Positions 35,152-48,269 of a stretch of DNA of 64,000 nucleotides are shown piece after piece. Origin of the DNA: Caenorhabditis elegans. Lineage: Eukaryota; Nematoda; Chromadorea; Rhabditida; Rhabditidae. The stretch is taken from NCBI RefSeq assembly GCF_000002985.6, contig NC_003283.11:12090001-12154000 (forward strand). The letters are read 5' to 3'. The stretch's first letter is position 1. The number at the start of each line of letters is the position of its first letter. A program made the translations under genes and the position numbers. The notes beneath the pieces are model-generated. The model was not told where the DNA came from. It did not search any database and saw only the letters and a list, made by a program, of their open reading frames with translations.

Positions 35152-38100
35152 CTATCGCATTTCGATATCCGACGCAGCCGTTCGAGCTGTAACAGGTTCC
35201 TCATTTTCTAATGCCAATTTGGCATTTTCCAGTTCTAGACGACGATATCTGTAATTGATAAAATTATTTATTGAGTTTTGATAAACGTTTATACCGTGGT
35301 CTCAAAAAGAACAGTGATAAGATGACAGATACAATTGAGAGCCCACATGTTACATCGAGAGCAACTGAAAAATATTCATTTACTTCTATTTTGAAGATGA
35401 TAAAACTTACATTTCCAAGATTGTGCATAGAACAAGTGCAACTTTTCTGTGTAATTTTGTGCAAATGGAATAATGAACATGAAAAGCGATCCGAATATAA
35501 CAAGAACACCTGATGACGTTGCTTCCATTACTGGGAATGTCGTCTCAACACCAAGTTCCACTCCAATCGGGAATTGAGGTATTGAAAAGGCACCTGAAGA
35601 AATATAGGAATTTTGTTATACAATTAAATTTAAAAAATCCTTACCGAGACATCCACAAAGAGTGTAAACGATTATGCTATCAAAGAGCCCAGTCCGTGGT
35701 TGATTTAGGAACTGCAAGTGTAGCCTTTTTAGATTAAAAAAATCCATAGAGGAAATTTAGACATATTGACACAATTTTTTTCGAAGACCCTGGTAGAAGA
35801 ATTTTAACTCACCATTCTCAATGTAATGACTGAACATGAAAATCCAACAGTACAAACTCTGATTATTTCCTAAATTTTAAAATTATATTTTCTTTTTCTG
35901 ATTCATACCGACCACTCACCTTGAACTTGCGTGTTTTGTCGGCAATATGACCAGCGAGCAGTGATGTTAACGTGCCAACGATTGCACACACGGCAGTTGG
36001 ATATCTGAAAAATAAATGAATTACTCATATGCTTCTAGAACTCTGCAAAGTTGTTACCCAGCCATCTCATAACCTTGATCTTTGAGTGGACCATCGAGGA
36101 AAATCATTAGACTCCACAGAAGCGAAAACGCAAATGCAAAGAGAGTCATTTGGATGAAAAATTGAGCATTACTGAAATTAAAGTATTTAAAGTTTTTGGC
36201 GTGATACTAAAAACCTACAAAATACATTGAAGAATAGATTTAAAGAAACCAATGTTGTTCTGATGAGCAGCAGAAGAAGCTGATGGTGGAGTGGGTGGCA
36301 GTTTAGTTCGAACGAATAGTGCTAGAACAAATGGGAACAAGGCTAGACATTCCATTCCAAGAGTCTGAAAATATGAATTGTCAATGATAATTAAATTGAG
36401 TACTAACAAATGTGAAGAACATCCAACTATTCGAATCAATAGTCTTATTGTGACCAAAAAGAATGGATGGCACAATTGTTCCGAGGGCAACACCGGCAGG
36501 ATTTGCTGAAATTGATAGGAATTACTTACGAACATTAAAATTCCACTAACCAACAAAAGAAAGTACATTTGCAATTGCTCTCTGATCACCAGGGAACCAG
36601 CATTCAGCAATTTTTGATGGAAGAACTAAAAAGAATGCTTGTGCTGAAGCAGCGATAAACGATCCTGCATGAAGAAGACATTCACGAACAAAATGTGATT
36701 TTATGAAAGGAATCGAGGCAATCATCCGAATCGATGCTCCAATTACATTTAAAGTTGTACCAAGAAGACCCTGAATAAATATTTCATTTGGAGGTTAAAA
36801 ATTTGCAATTCCCACAGCCGTTTTTATTCCTTTGTTATCAGTTATGTACATTCCACCAAATCCAGTGAACACGGCGACAAACTGAAAATTTGATTTTTTT
36901 TTTCTTCTCCTTTTTTTCCTATTTTATATATATTGCATAACCCAACAAAACCTGGAAAATTTGATTCGTGACAAGTGATACATCAATGCTCCCGTTGGCT
37001 GGACGTCCTCTATAATATATCTGAACTTCGTCGGATAGAGAGCTGAAGCTTATCCATTGCTGAAATTACGAATAATTTCAAAAATTTCTTTTTCGAGCTT
37101 ACCATTGCGTTTGAAAGAGCAAGAAAGCAACAAACAGCTAGAACGAGCCATCGAGCTGGGTAGACCTGAACATTAATGAATTAATTAAAAATTAATTCAC
37201 TGAATATCATCAGTATGTACCTTGTATATAACACTATTTTCGCTGATTCCTTCATTTGCCGAAGTATCCTTATCTGCGGCGACGGCTTCTTTGTTGATCG
37301 CCGATCCCATCAACAGCTGAAAAATTTAATTAGGTTCAAAAGTGAAGCGATGCGAACGGTTTAAGTAAAATCAGTACCGCCAATATCTTTTTTTAATAGA
37401 AAACTGCGGCGACGCCTCTTCCGTCCCTTTCATCAGGTTTTTTCATTAAATTTATTTCATTTCTTGTCATTTTTCACGCTGTCGGTCTCATAACGGAGAA
37501 ACGAAACAAAAAGTATTTCAAAGGAACCGATCAGCATGTACAATAAATTTCAAAAATATTTCTTTAGAATCAATTTCATCCTTTTTCCTGCATCTCTGTT
37601 TTTGTGAGGAATGCAAACTTTTTCAATGGTCGATTTTCAGATTTTTTATTTGACAAGCGGAAAAAAAGATGTTTGCCATTTTTAGTATAACATAAAAAAA
37701 TTTTTTAAAATAAATACACATAAAATTATGAATGGGATGAGATGAGAAAAAATTTTAAACGAAATGAAGATGAAAAGTTTTCTTCTGGTTACTGTTAATC
37801 TTAAAGGCGCAGCAAGTTGAATTCACCTCAGGTCTCGACACGAAATGCGAAATTTATAAATTTAATTTTTTTTAATTTCAGATTCAGGAAGGTTAGAAAA
37901 ACAAAAATGAAATGAACCAATTAATGTTCTGAACTACTTTTTAAAAAAATTCAAAAACTAACTCATGGGCAATCTTTGTTCTCGCAATTGTTCAAATATA
38001 TGAAAGAATATATCAAAGAGGTTACAGAACTTTTGAAAGAAATTCGAATGGATACTAAATATTTTATAGTGCAATCTTTCATCGTTGAAATTGTATACTC

Positions 38101-38893
38101 GTGAGTATGAGAAGTGAAAATAGTGAATAGCCTAATCCGCGGGAAACTAGCCTGCCACGTGATGTTTTTAATTTTAATTGAGATCATGATAGGGTTTCTT
38201 TTAGAATCGTCTTTAAAAGTATGGCAAATAAAAACATACACCGTATATCCTCTATTAGTTTTGCACCCCTTTGCTCAACTTTGGCAGCTCACATCTCAGT
38301 AGTCGTTTGTTCTATGGAAAAGTTGTCAACTGATAAAATATTTGTTAGATATTTTTCTATAGTATGTAGTTTGTTAATTATTTATATGTTCAAAACAAAA
38401 TGAGATATGAGCTGTTAAAGTTGAGCAAAGGGGTGCAAAACTAATAGAGGACATACGGCAAATTGTATTATCTCAATAATTGTTTATCCAAGAAATATCA
38501 AGTTTTTTAGAAGCGGACATGTAATAGTAGACCAAGGGCACCTCACGGTAAAAAAATAATTGAAGTGGCCGATGACGTTCAAAAAGTGCTAAGGGTGCAC
38601 CCCACATTATGACTGATTAAATTTATATTTTAAATTATTATAGCAACAAGGATGAAAGAAAAACCATAAAGGACAATCTGTTCCAAAAGCACAGAACACA
38701 GCAGATCTGGGAGTGATTTATACGATCTGATGGTGCTCTTACAAAAAAAAAGTTGGCGCCACTCGACATTGATTTAAAAAAATTAAAAATTTAAACGATT
38801 CTAAAAGAAAATATAGTTCGAGCATTTTCATTTTGGAAGCTAGATCCACGATTTCTGACTCACCGGTTGATCTACACCACTGTCGTTTTCCAT
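35152..38893 (-). CDS. FLVCR/SLC49-like MFS transporter, copy 2
   Basis: Paralogue of the transporter at 31.7-34.9 kb, in tail-to-tail orientation. Fifteen minus-strand exons: 38893-38864, 37316-37221, 37165-37103, 37059-36952, 36881-36816, 36770-36551, 36505-36408, 36364-36219, 36171-36058, 36004-35920, 35869-35813, 35711-35645, 35593-35411, 35364-35295 and 35248-35152; 499 residues. Signatures: ARWLVLAVCCFLALSNAMQ then WISFSS, KIAECWFPGDQRAIANVLSF, DKTRKFK, and FPIGVELGVETTFPVMEATS. The C-terminal tail is hydrophilic and Glu-rich. Several intron positions match copy 1 exactly, for example the 57-nt exon after KTRKFK. The first intron is about 1.5 kb and holds a palindromic element at 38241-38458. 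The 10-residue first exon is the least certain part. Confidence 0.82.
38241..38458. mobile_element. Palindromic MITE in intron 1 of SLC49-like copy 2
   Basis: Two nearly identical inverted arms of about 58 bp (38241-38298 and 38401-38458, only a few mismatches; both carry CTATTAGTTTTGCACCCC) around an approximately 100-bp centre. The arms begin CCGTAT, like the element at 10030-10480, so the two belong to related families. Confidence 0.8.
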
Positions 38894-41492
38894 GGTGATT
38901 CAAGTAAAAAGAAATGAAAAGATTGAAAAGAATATTCTAGATGACTGTATGCAAGAATTGAACGACTTCTTCTGTTCCTATCAAAAAAAAGAAGGCGGAA
39001 CGAAACGACCTATCCAAAGAAAAAATATATTGGTCTCCGTGAATTGCAGAAAAGTTGTGTGCTTCTAATGTTGTTCCAATAGAAAAAAGGGGAAAACCAC
39101 AACAATTCTTATTCTTTTTCTTCCTTCTGAGGCCTTGTTTCTTCTTCGTGTTCGTGAATTGAAATATCAAAATCAAAATATTTTTATGCAGAAGAGCTAC
39201 AGCTTTAGACACGGAAAAGAAGAGAGGGGGAACCAAGAGGTGCCAATAATCGGAGGAAGAGATGCTCTACCACTTCTCGTTTTTTAATGTTTTTTATGAT
39301 TTCTGGGGTAGTCTTTCTTCACTATTTTTCCAATAATTTCTGGGTTTCTTCGAACACCACCTCGTTAAATGCAAAATGGCACATTAAATCATGTCAGGAG
39401 ATGAGTCGGGGGTATGAGAAACTGGAATAAAAGTCTACGAGAACAAAAATTACAAAGTTCCAAAAGTTTGTGAAGAAAAAAAAAGAAGTACAATGTATCT
39501 TTTGTTTCATTACATAAACATTTTGGAGGTCTCTGTTTTTTTTTCATAAAGCCTGGAGATAGTTTCATTTGTTGCACCAACATCATCCTTTAAATATTCG
39601 CTTGGTAATTATTTTCAAACTTGTCAAGAAATGTTCTCTTAGCCAGTTAGAATTTCAAATAATTATTTTTGAAATACATATAGTACCCCTAACGGTGTGC
39701 TAAAATTGCTGTTCGGCGATTGCAATTCAATTTTGATGTTTATTAAAATTACTGACTGCCAAAACTTTTAATTTGCAAGATTTTGAAACATATATCTGTA
39801 TTTTGTGGCAGAATTATAATAATATTACTAAAATTATAGGGTAAGTTTTGACCATATTCGAAATATAGCAAGTTTAAAGAATTTGTTGCCAAGATTTCCT
39901 GCAATCTGCAATTTCAGCACAGCCAAAATTGTCCATTGCCAAAAATTTCAGATTGTCGCGCTCCCAGCTTAATATGTATTTTAACTAAATAACGAGGTCA
40001 CTGATTTTATCCAATTTTGGGATCTTTATGGCAAGAATACAAGTACAGTACCCTGCATTTCTACGATCGAGTTAAAAAAGTCTGCCAAAAAAGTGTACAC
40101 TTAAAGCATTTTCACTCGCTGTTTCGCAGTGTTATCATTTTTTTTGCTGAAAAGATTTGTCCCACATCGAACAGTTTTACACTGAAAATAAAGTATATGC
40201 ACAGATTTTTTAAAAGTAAGACTCAACTTTTAAAATCTATGCAAGCGTCACGTGTTATTATTTTCAGTGTAGGTTTAAAAATTAAAAAAAAACAAGAGAA
40301 AAAAAGAAATTTGCTAAACGGAGATGTGCAGTAACTACTGTACGCACAGGCGTACACTCTTTTGAAAAATCAAGACCGACACCGTGTTCTTCTCTTATTT
40401 CTCAATTTTTTTTTTTGCATCAGGGTAAGAACACGTCCCATCCTTTAACAATAATGGGAAGTGCCTTCAGAGAAAAAAAAGTCAAGTCATGTAAGTCGAA
40501 AGATGGTTTCAGATAATAGTTGTTGAACTTTGGTATATGTTTCTGCAGAAACTATGTTTCTATATTTAACTCTGAAAAAAATGAGTGAATTTTGAATAAA
40601 GTGAATAAAATTTTTAGTTTCCAGATTTATGCTCATTTTAAGCTTTCTGTAGAATTATCAAGAAATCTTCCAAAAATACTCTATATGAACATCTTATTAA
40701 CATTTTTGAATATTTTTTCTCAAGAGCTTAATACTTGAAGACACGAACCTGCGAACTTTCTTGTTGCATCAACCGCTTTCTTGTCCATCTTGGAAACTTA
40801 ATTTGACCTTGAAATTTTTGAATCCACGAAATAACACGAAGAAGCACTATGAACATCTTCATTGGGCCCAGGTAAGAATTTTATGAATTGAGAAAAAAAA
40901 AGTGGAGGTGTGATGACTTGCTTTCCCGATGAATTCATTAAAAATTCACAAATTCACGAACACGATACGTTTACTTATTCATATTTTTTCGAAAGTTATC
41001 ACAATTTTTTCCTGTTTTCCGTAACCCTGTCTGTTGAGACTTAAGAGTTCCGTGCACATTGAGTTGGTGTTTTGAAATAATTTTGAGAAAGGAGATAGGG
41101 AAGTTATGTGTATTGTGGGTCTCTCTGAAAATTTTTTCTGTCGGTTATTTGTGTGAAAGTACAAGGTTACCAATATACCGGAATAATGCTAAAGTATATG
41201 CTGACCTACTTTCACAAAACTTTTCGCTAGCTTCTACTTCAGCTATAATAACTCACGAACCATGGTTTCCTTAACTTGATTAAAAAGCAAACATTTAAAA
41301 TATTTAAATTGATAGTTCGGAAACTAGTTTAAGAATTCAAGGCAGTTTTCAATTTAAAAATTGAATGACATACGCTGCCAAAGTGCATTTGTTTCAATTT
41401 CTAAATCAGCTGATAATGATTTCCACTGATAAGAAAGTCTCATTGTTCTTTTTTCGATATTTTCATCTTCAAAAGTACCCACTTTCTTTAAA
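38894..41492. other. Intergenic, upstream of SLC49-like copy 2 and ENPP copy 1
   Basis: No gene recognised. Holds the imperfect palindrome at 40179-40270 and several poly-T/poly-A tracts. Confidence 0.5.
40179..40270. repeat. Imperfect palindrome, MITE-like
   Basis: Outer arms ACACTGAAAATAA and its complement at the far end, inner arms around AGATTTTNTAAAAGT; about 92 bp in all. Lies in the gene-free stretch upstream of ENPP copy 1. Confidence 0.55.
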
Positions 41493-44400
41493 ATGCGTCG
41501 TTCCTTCTATGCGTCTTCAACAGAAAACGTAAGTCTCTCATACTTTCGGTTGTCATAATGTTTGGGTCACTCACTAAAACCGAAGGGCCTTCCTCATCTC
41601 TTTGTATACACTTTGGCTCGTTGCCAGGGCACGAAAACTGACCAACGTCTGTGTTTTTTCGAATGTATACAATTTTCTGAAATGATTTATTCTGGCACCT
41701 TTGATAAAGCTGTTAGGAAAAAAGCAAATAAACGCTTGTTGATTCCTTTTATAATTGTTTTTAATTTTAAAAAGTTTTAAAATTAAATTGGTAACAGTGA
41801 ACTTTAAGAATTGCATATATTTTTGCATGCATTTCTTGCTGAAATTTTATTTTAAAATTTCATTTTACAAAGTTCCCAAATCAAGCTGTTATCTTCATAC
41901 TTTGTAAGTGTGGATCAGGGAAAAACTTAAAACTTGGGTGTTTGAAAAGGTGTTTTTGAACAAACTTTTTTTCTGAATCCCAGTTCATTAAGATCAACCC
42001 CTAGAATTGTTCCTTTGATTTTGTTCTTTCGACTTTGGAGCAGTCCAGGTGTTTCCAGGAAAATCTCACATCCTAGTTTACGCAAAAAGTAATTTGAACC
42101 CACGATCAATCATACGATGATTAGAAAGTTGCGTACGAGCACGTAGTCTCTGGATTAAAAAATAAATCATATTAGAAACCTTCTGTTGACAAATTTATTT
42201 ATCCATTGCTGGATATCTAGATACAGTATATTCAAATGAAAACCAATTTGGCTCAGGTTAGTGTCATATAACGCTTTGAAATTTTTACAGGGTAAAACAT
42301 TTTGTTGTTCTCGTTTCCGATGTCATAAAACATAAAATAAATAAAAAAGATTATAGTACTTTGACGTTGCATCAAAGGTTATTCGTTCTCTCTTTTATAT
42401 CGATTGAAAAATGAGTAGTGTGAAATCTTGTGTAATAAATGATGATTCATTGAGTCGAGGTCACAGCAATGCGATAGAAATATCCCTAAAATTTGAAATT
42501 TAACCTTTTTTTAGATTTAAATAAAAATGTCTAGATCTTTTACTGAATGCATGGTTATCTTTAAACTGGAAAAATGTTTACATTTCGTTGGGAACGTTAC
42601 CATGTATTTCAAAAAGTCGCTCTCAAATAATTTACATATTATTGTTGGTTATCTTTTACTTTTTTGACATTTTTTAGTGTTAAGCCTAAAAAACTTTTTT
42701 TGAACTCTTTTAAAAATTTTCAAATTTGTTCTATCAAAACTATCAATATCAAGTCTTTTTGCTGCAGTTTACTCTCATCTGCTCTCAAATATAGTGAAAT
42801 TACTTAGCTTTCGATTTAGCCTTTTTCCTTTCATTCACAGGCTACACAAGTTTTCTGACAAGTAGCCACATTCTGGGCACTTGATTATGTTCCAATCATA
42901 TTCGAATATTTACATTTTGCCCAAATTTTATTTATTATGACTTTCAGACCCCAATGATGATGACCCAAGCAAGGGTGCTCTCAACTGGAACAACAGATAA
43001 TGGAACCATACGATATGATGGTAAGTAATTGATATTACTTACTTTCTGTTATCATTGATAAGATATGTTTCAGAAGTTCCTGGTACTTTTTTGGTTCCTC
43101 CTTCGAAAGTTTTTTTTTTATCGGAGATCATTTTAACAACTTTTTCTTCCCTTACAATAATTTTGACCCCAAAAATTTGAACTTCCTTCATTTTAAAATT
43201 CTTCTAATATTTGCTAGCCGTTCTCTATCGTTCTCACCGTTAAATCAATCTAAATCAAATAATAGACACTTATTATCTCTAGATCACTCATCAATTTCTA
43301 TTCTGTCTTTTCCTTTGATTTTCTGATCATTTTTTGTTGAAAAATCTATTATAAGAATTTTTGTTGCAAGAAGAATAACTTTTTTCCCTTGAGTTCTGAT
43401 CCTCGTAGTCAGGAAGCTCAGACAGTTTTTTCCAGAAAATGCTCAAAAATCATTGGCAAACATAATGACTATCATTATTTATTACAGAAGTCGACGAAAC
43501 AAAAAGGTGGTTCAATCGTAGATTCTGTTTTCTGACCGTAATTGGAATTGCTGTATTACTTCTTGCAATGGTTGTAATTGTCGTAATTGTACTTCTTTTG
43601 ACACAATTGAAGGCGGCTAATTCAAATGCTCAAAATGCTATGAGTTCTTCTAAAGTTCAATTGGAGGAATTGACTAGGGTGAGTAATAATTCTCAATAAA
43701 TGAAATGTTCAATATTCAAATAATATTCTCATGAGTTTCCTTTTTTGATTGATTTTTTTTCACAAGAGCTTAAAAGTGAATTAGATTTTTTTAAAATAAT
43801 ATTTCTTGCAAAAATCTCAAATTTTGCTAACTTGTCTTTGCCGAATCATTTTTTTCAGCGAGGTTTTTTTCAGCGAGCCCAAAGGCACGAACTTAAATGT
43901 GAAACTTTAACTGAGTTCAGCACGTTTTTTTTTGCATTTTTTCTATGAATTTGTAAACCGCCAAACTTAAAAAATTTTAAGAGTTTTCATTATGAAATTT
44001 ATCATTTTGGTATTATTTAAAAATTAAAAAACAGTATTATTTTAAAATTTCGCTAGTCCACCTGTAACGACAATAAAAAAACAATTAAACTAAACTTCAT
44101 CTCAGAAACTATCACAGCCATTAGAACAGCTTGGACCAACACTTGAGCGATTATCAAACATGCCCGGATTCCCGATGGGACCATCTCCAACCACTCAAAC
44201 TCCTCCAGGAGTCCCTCCTATAAGTCCCATTGTGACTGGTCCAAATACTACTCCTGAATCTCCAAGACGATCCCCAAAGGCTAGATACGAGTGGAAAGGC
44301 TGCCAAAATTTGGGAAAATGTGAACTTTCTGGGTTAGTAATTCTAACAGCATTGAGTTTATTTACTACAATTTTTTCTGTAATTTCAGATACACCAAGCC

Positions 44401-47269
44401 TCCTCTTGTAATTTTAAGTCTGGATGGTTTTGCGCGAGAATACGTGGATAGAAATATAGTTCAAACTTTAAATCATATTGCTGATTGTGGAGTGAAAGCT
44501 GACAAAGTTTACCCTTCATATCCATCTAAAACATTTCCGAATCACTATTCAATTGTGACGGGACTTTGGCCTGAATCTCACGGAATAACTGATAACAGCG
44601 TTTTTGATCCAACTATTTCACCAGTTTTGGAGTCTATGAAAAGTACAAAATATGAAAAGTTTTTTGAAGGTGAACCGGTGAGTTTAAACTTATTAGAAAT
44701 TATATTTACATGTAAAATGTCTTTACTAAATATTGTTTTGTTTGTAAATCGAATTTTTTTCATTTAGATCTGGTCAGTATACAAACGTAAAACTGGGAAG
44801 AAAGCCAATTGTTTGTTTTGGGTGGGATGTGCGTATAACAATAGTGGATATGCACCTGATGTTGCACCTGCTTATAATCAAGAACTTCCCTTCAGAAATC
44901 GAATTGATACAGTTGTTGAATGGTTGAAGCTTCCAGTTGATGAACGTCCTGGACTGATAACTGCTTATCTTCATGAACCAGATAATGCTGGGCATTATCA
45001 AGTTGATGAAGAAGATGTTGATGAAAAACTTGCAGAAATTGATGAAAATTTGGATTATTTAATGAGCAGACTTAGTGAAGAAAAACTTCTCGAGTGTATT
45101 AATTTTGCAATACTTTCGGATCATGGTGAGACTACAAAAATTCACATTTCAATATCATATTATTTTAATTTAGGAATGCAATTGATTGATAAAACATACT
45201 ATTTTCAAGATTATCTCGATTTAAAAGGTCTTATCACTGCAAAGGGAGTTGTTGGCAGAGTTTATATTAATGATACCAGTTAGTTTTAAAACCTCACAAA
45301 AGTGCATTAAAACAATTATTTTAGCTATTTCCGTAAATGACGTGGTGGACAAGTTTCGGTGTAAAATTGACACCGTTAAAACAAATACAAGATCAGATGT
45401 TCCAACAAGAAAACATTATTCAAGGGATCCGAGGGTTGGGGAAGTTTTATTAGAAGGAAGGGCTGGAGTTACTTTTTACAAGTTTGTTTTTTTTTCTAAA
45501 AAAAATTTGAATCCGAAACAATATTTTTTGACTGAATTTTTGGAGGAATTTTAATACGAAATCAATGTTCAAACGTTTCTGAACAGTACATTTCATTTTA
45601 CAATCTATATACATAGTTAAGGGTGGAATATTTTGAGAAGGAAATGAGCTTTAAAACAACCCAATATTTGAAATTAAAAATGACACAAAAAATGTCTACG
45701 AAATAGAAACCAATTTAGAAAAATCCAACTATTATCAATTTTATTTTGGAATTCAATTTCAGAAGTAAAGCTGACGATTATGAACTATCCGGAGACCATG
45801 GATACGATTATTTCAATCCAAAAATGCATACAATTTTCTATGCACGAGGACCATCATTTAAACAAAACACAACTATCAGTCCTTATCAAAATATTCAATA
45901 TATGAATCTTTGGATGAATCTTCTTGGAATTGAAGGTGCTGTTGAAACAAATGGAACTATTGGATTTTTTGACAACATACTCACGAATCCACCGAGAAGA
46001 GACAATCCAACTAATGTGATTGGGTGAGATAAGATTTTGACTACAAACTAATAAATATTGAAAGTGTTCAGTGAATGTCCAATGATTGCTTTTCCATCGG
46101 TTCTTAAGTGTTCTGGAAACGTTTCAGCTGAAACTTTGGTATTTTTATTTTATTTTTCTAATACTGAATTAATTTACATTTAGAACCAACTATCAGTGAA
46201 ACTTACAAACTGTGCATTCTCCCCAACAAATATTCCATTGTACTCTGACAATCATTGTTTTCAAAACTATTGTGATAATTCTGTCATTGTGTCTCGTAAG
46301 GGAAATGATGCTCGGCGAGCAATAATTGAAGTCTTATCAAGAGATGAAGCTTCGAACCCTTCAAATTTCACTTTTCTCAATGCAAAATATCAATCTAATT
46401 GTCCGAGCCATATTCCGACGGGAAGTCTAACGATACGTCAAAATTCACGTAAGTTTTTATTTGCAATTTGTTTTCTCTTAAATTCGACTTTCAGAACTCA
46501 GCAGTATGGTCGATGAGCGCATCGATGTTCCAAATAACTTTTTATTGAGTGAGTATATTGTCTGTATAATTGTTTCATTCTTTTTTTCAGAAGTACTAGA
46601 TCCACTACAAGCAAAATCGATGGAATATTTAAACAAATTTGGGAAAATGTACGTAATATCGGGAACTGCAACGGATATTAATCATGACGGAATTGCTGAT
46701 TCAAATGGGTTAGTTATTCCAAGTTGATGTAAAAAGGTAGTCAAAGCGATAGGTAGAGACGCTTCTCAGTCCCAATTTTAGAGAATGGACTTTTTGGAAT
46801 TTCTGATTGTGAGGGAACACTCAGAGAAATGAAATTACGATATCTAGTTAGTGTTAACAAAATACAACTAAAAGAAAACTGATAGATTATTGAATATTGA
46901 AAAATCAGAGAAATTGAGGGATATAATTTCAGATCAGTCATCACACATATCTATCGAATTATGTTGATCTGCAATTCCACGTGGCTTTTGATGAATCCTC
47001 CACTTTGCACAGATTCAGATTCAATGGACACATTATCTTTTATTTTTCCAATAACCGAACAATCAACTATAGATTGCATGGTCAGTCAATTATTTCATTT
47101 TTGTTTAATTTCAAAACTAAATTTTAAGAGCTCGGATGACATTCTTCTTGACTACACAGCGACGATTTTTGATGTTGAAAGAATATCTGGTTTCCAATTC
47201 GGTATTGGTGCTCTAAGCCAAAATCAGAATACAATTATTAGAAGGAAGATATCTACAAAACTCTGGTAA
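41493..47269 (+). CDS. Ecto-nucleotide pyrophosphatase/phosphodiesterase (ENPP), copy 1
   Basis: Type II membrane ectoenzyme of the ENPP family, hydrolysing nucleotide or phosphodiester bonds outside the cell. Fifteen exons (41493-41528, 42948-43020, 43488-43678, 44106-44332, 44389-44677, 44768-45125, 45174-45278, 45325-45481, 45763-46023, 46072-46138, 46184-46448, 46495-46548, 46591-46708, 46933-47080, 47129-47269) give 829 residues. Order: short cytosolic tail; signal anchor VIGIAVLLLAMVVIVVIVLL; Pro/Ser/Thr-rich stalk; catalytic domain; C-terminal nuclease-like domain. Catalytic residues visible: Asp in LSLDGF, nucleophile Thr in PSKTFPNHY, Asp and His in HEPDNAGHY, SDHG, and the last His in SGDHGYDY. 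In the nuclease-like domain, DINHDGIAD resembles the family's EF-hand-like calcium loop. Exon 1 is separated by a 1.4-kb intron; without it translation could begin at ATG 42954. AATAAA at 47377-47382. Substrate choice cannot be told. Confidence 0.88.
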
Positions 47270-47419
47270 AATATTATAATGCATAATTTTTGATAATTTG
47301 ATTTTTTATACTGATATTATTTGTACGGATTTATGAATGTCTTGTCATCAATTTGTTTGAAAAAGTTTAAAATTAGAATAAAATATTTTGGCTCTATTTT
47401 TCGACATCGAGTGTTTCAT

Positions 47420-47833
47420 TCACCAATTCCAGTTTTTCGTAATTTTGAAAAGATCAAGTTTTAGATATCGAAAGGATACAATGTGTCGGACAAAGCTTTG
47501 TTGGATTTTTCGGAACCTGTTCGACTTTCTCCATCTCCAAAAAGAAGCCAGAAAAAGAAGAATAGCCAAAAGTATGACACAAAAAACATTGAAACTTTGA
47601 AAAAAATCGAATTGTTGATTGTACAACTTTCTATAATCTATTTCAAAAACTCTCACTGAAATGGACAATAAATTACAACTTCGTATTGGCATGTTGGCTG
47701 AAAAATTAATTTCTGTTTCACGAATTGTATTATATTTGGAAAAATATTGTTTCCAATTAATGGAATTTTTCTTAAAAATGAATTTGTTTTTCAAGTAAAA
47801 CGCATCAGAACATTGTCCATTTATTGACGCCAT
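47420..47833 (-). CDS. Possible small single-pass membrane protein
   Basis: Unrecognised single-exon open frame of 137 codons from ATG 47833; the frame extends up to 47896, for 158 codons. A frame this long is unlikely by chance in such AT-rich DNA. The only clear feature is one hydrophobic segment near the C-terminal third, FCVILLAILLFLASFWRW, followed by a basic stretch (RKSNRFRK), suggesting an N-outside or tail-anchored topology. The ATG at 47833 is preferred over 47896 because a perfect 34-bp palindrome (47838-47871) lies just upstream and would otherwise be coding. The gene is convergent with ENPP copy 1 (150 bp between stops). No family, signal peptide or intron seen; it could be a chance frame. 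Confidence 0.4.
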   Translation of the reverse strand: MASINGQCSDAFYLKNKFIFKKNSINWKQYFSKYNTIRETEINFSANMPIRSCNLLSISVRVFEIDYRKLYNQQFDFFQSFNVFCVILLAILLFLASFWRWRKSNRFRKIQQSFVRHIVSFRYLKLDLFKITKNWNW

Positions 47834-47837
47834 TTTG

Positions 47838-47871
47838 ATAATTTGCTTCTTATATATAAGAAGCAAATTAT
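47838..47871. repeat. Perfect 34-bp palindrome
   Basis: Two 17-bp arms with no spacer: ATAATTTGCTTCTTATA joined to its exact reverse complement. It lies 4 bp upstream of the preferred ATG of the small minus-strand ORF, between that ORF and the GT92 pseudogene. Confidence 0.9.
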
Positions 47872-47909
47872 AATTATCATGAACTTCGGAGAACATCTAA
47901 CGTTGCAGG

Positions 47910-48269
47910 ATGAACGAAATTTTTTCAATTTTTAAAAAAATAATTTGTTTTTCAAGTGAAAATTTGAAAAAAAAATTGAACTGTACAAAAACTTGTTGTG
48001 TATTCTTACTGCACAATGAGCATTTTTATGTATCAATTTTCAGTATCATCCTCTTGGAAATGTTGAAAAAGGATACTGAATGCCTACCTCACTCCACTTG
48101 TTTCATATCGGGTCATTCAATCTTTGCAGGATTTCACGGTGACACTGCACTGAATTTTAAAATGGATCCAATTTCTGAAGTACTCAATCCGGTTAAAAAA
48201 TAATCTGAAGATCTCAACGGCTACAAAAAGCACTGTTCCTTTGAAGCGGTTTCATTTTTTCGGCATCGA
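47910..48269 (+). other. Open frame of unknown family in phase with the GT92 gene downstream
   Basis: An open frame runs 47910-48203 and ends in TAA at 48201-48203. The same frame then stays open to the GT92 signal-anchor exon. The second half reads like protein (for example STCFISGHSIFAGFHGDTAL, and after the stop KKHCSFEAVSFFRHR). A splice acceptor ATTTTCAG ends at about 48043. It may be a decayed upstream exon, a remnant of another gene, or chance. I could not assign it to a family. Confidence 0.25.

Noticed and set aside
40017-40334. 105-codon plus-strand frame
   Set aside because: Overlaps an imperfect palindrome, low complexity at the end, no splice context.
42954-47269. ENPP copy 1 starting at ATG 42954 without the far upstream exon
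   Set aside because: Possible, but exon 41493-41528 has a start codon, a good donor and the right phase; kept as an alternative.
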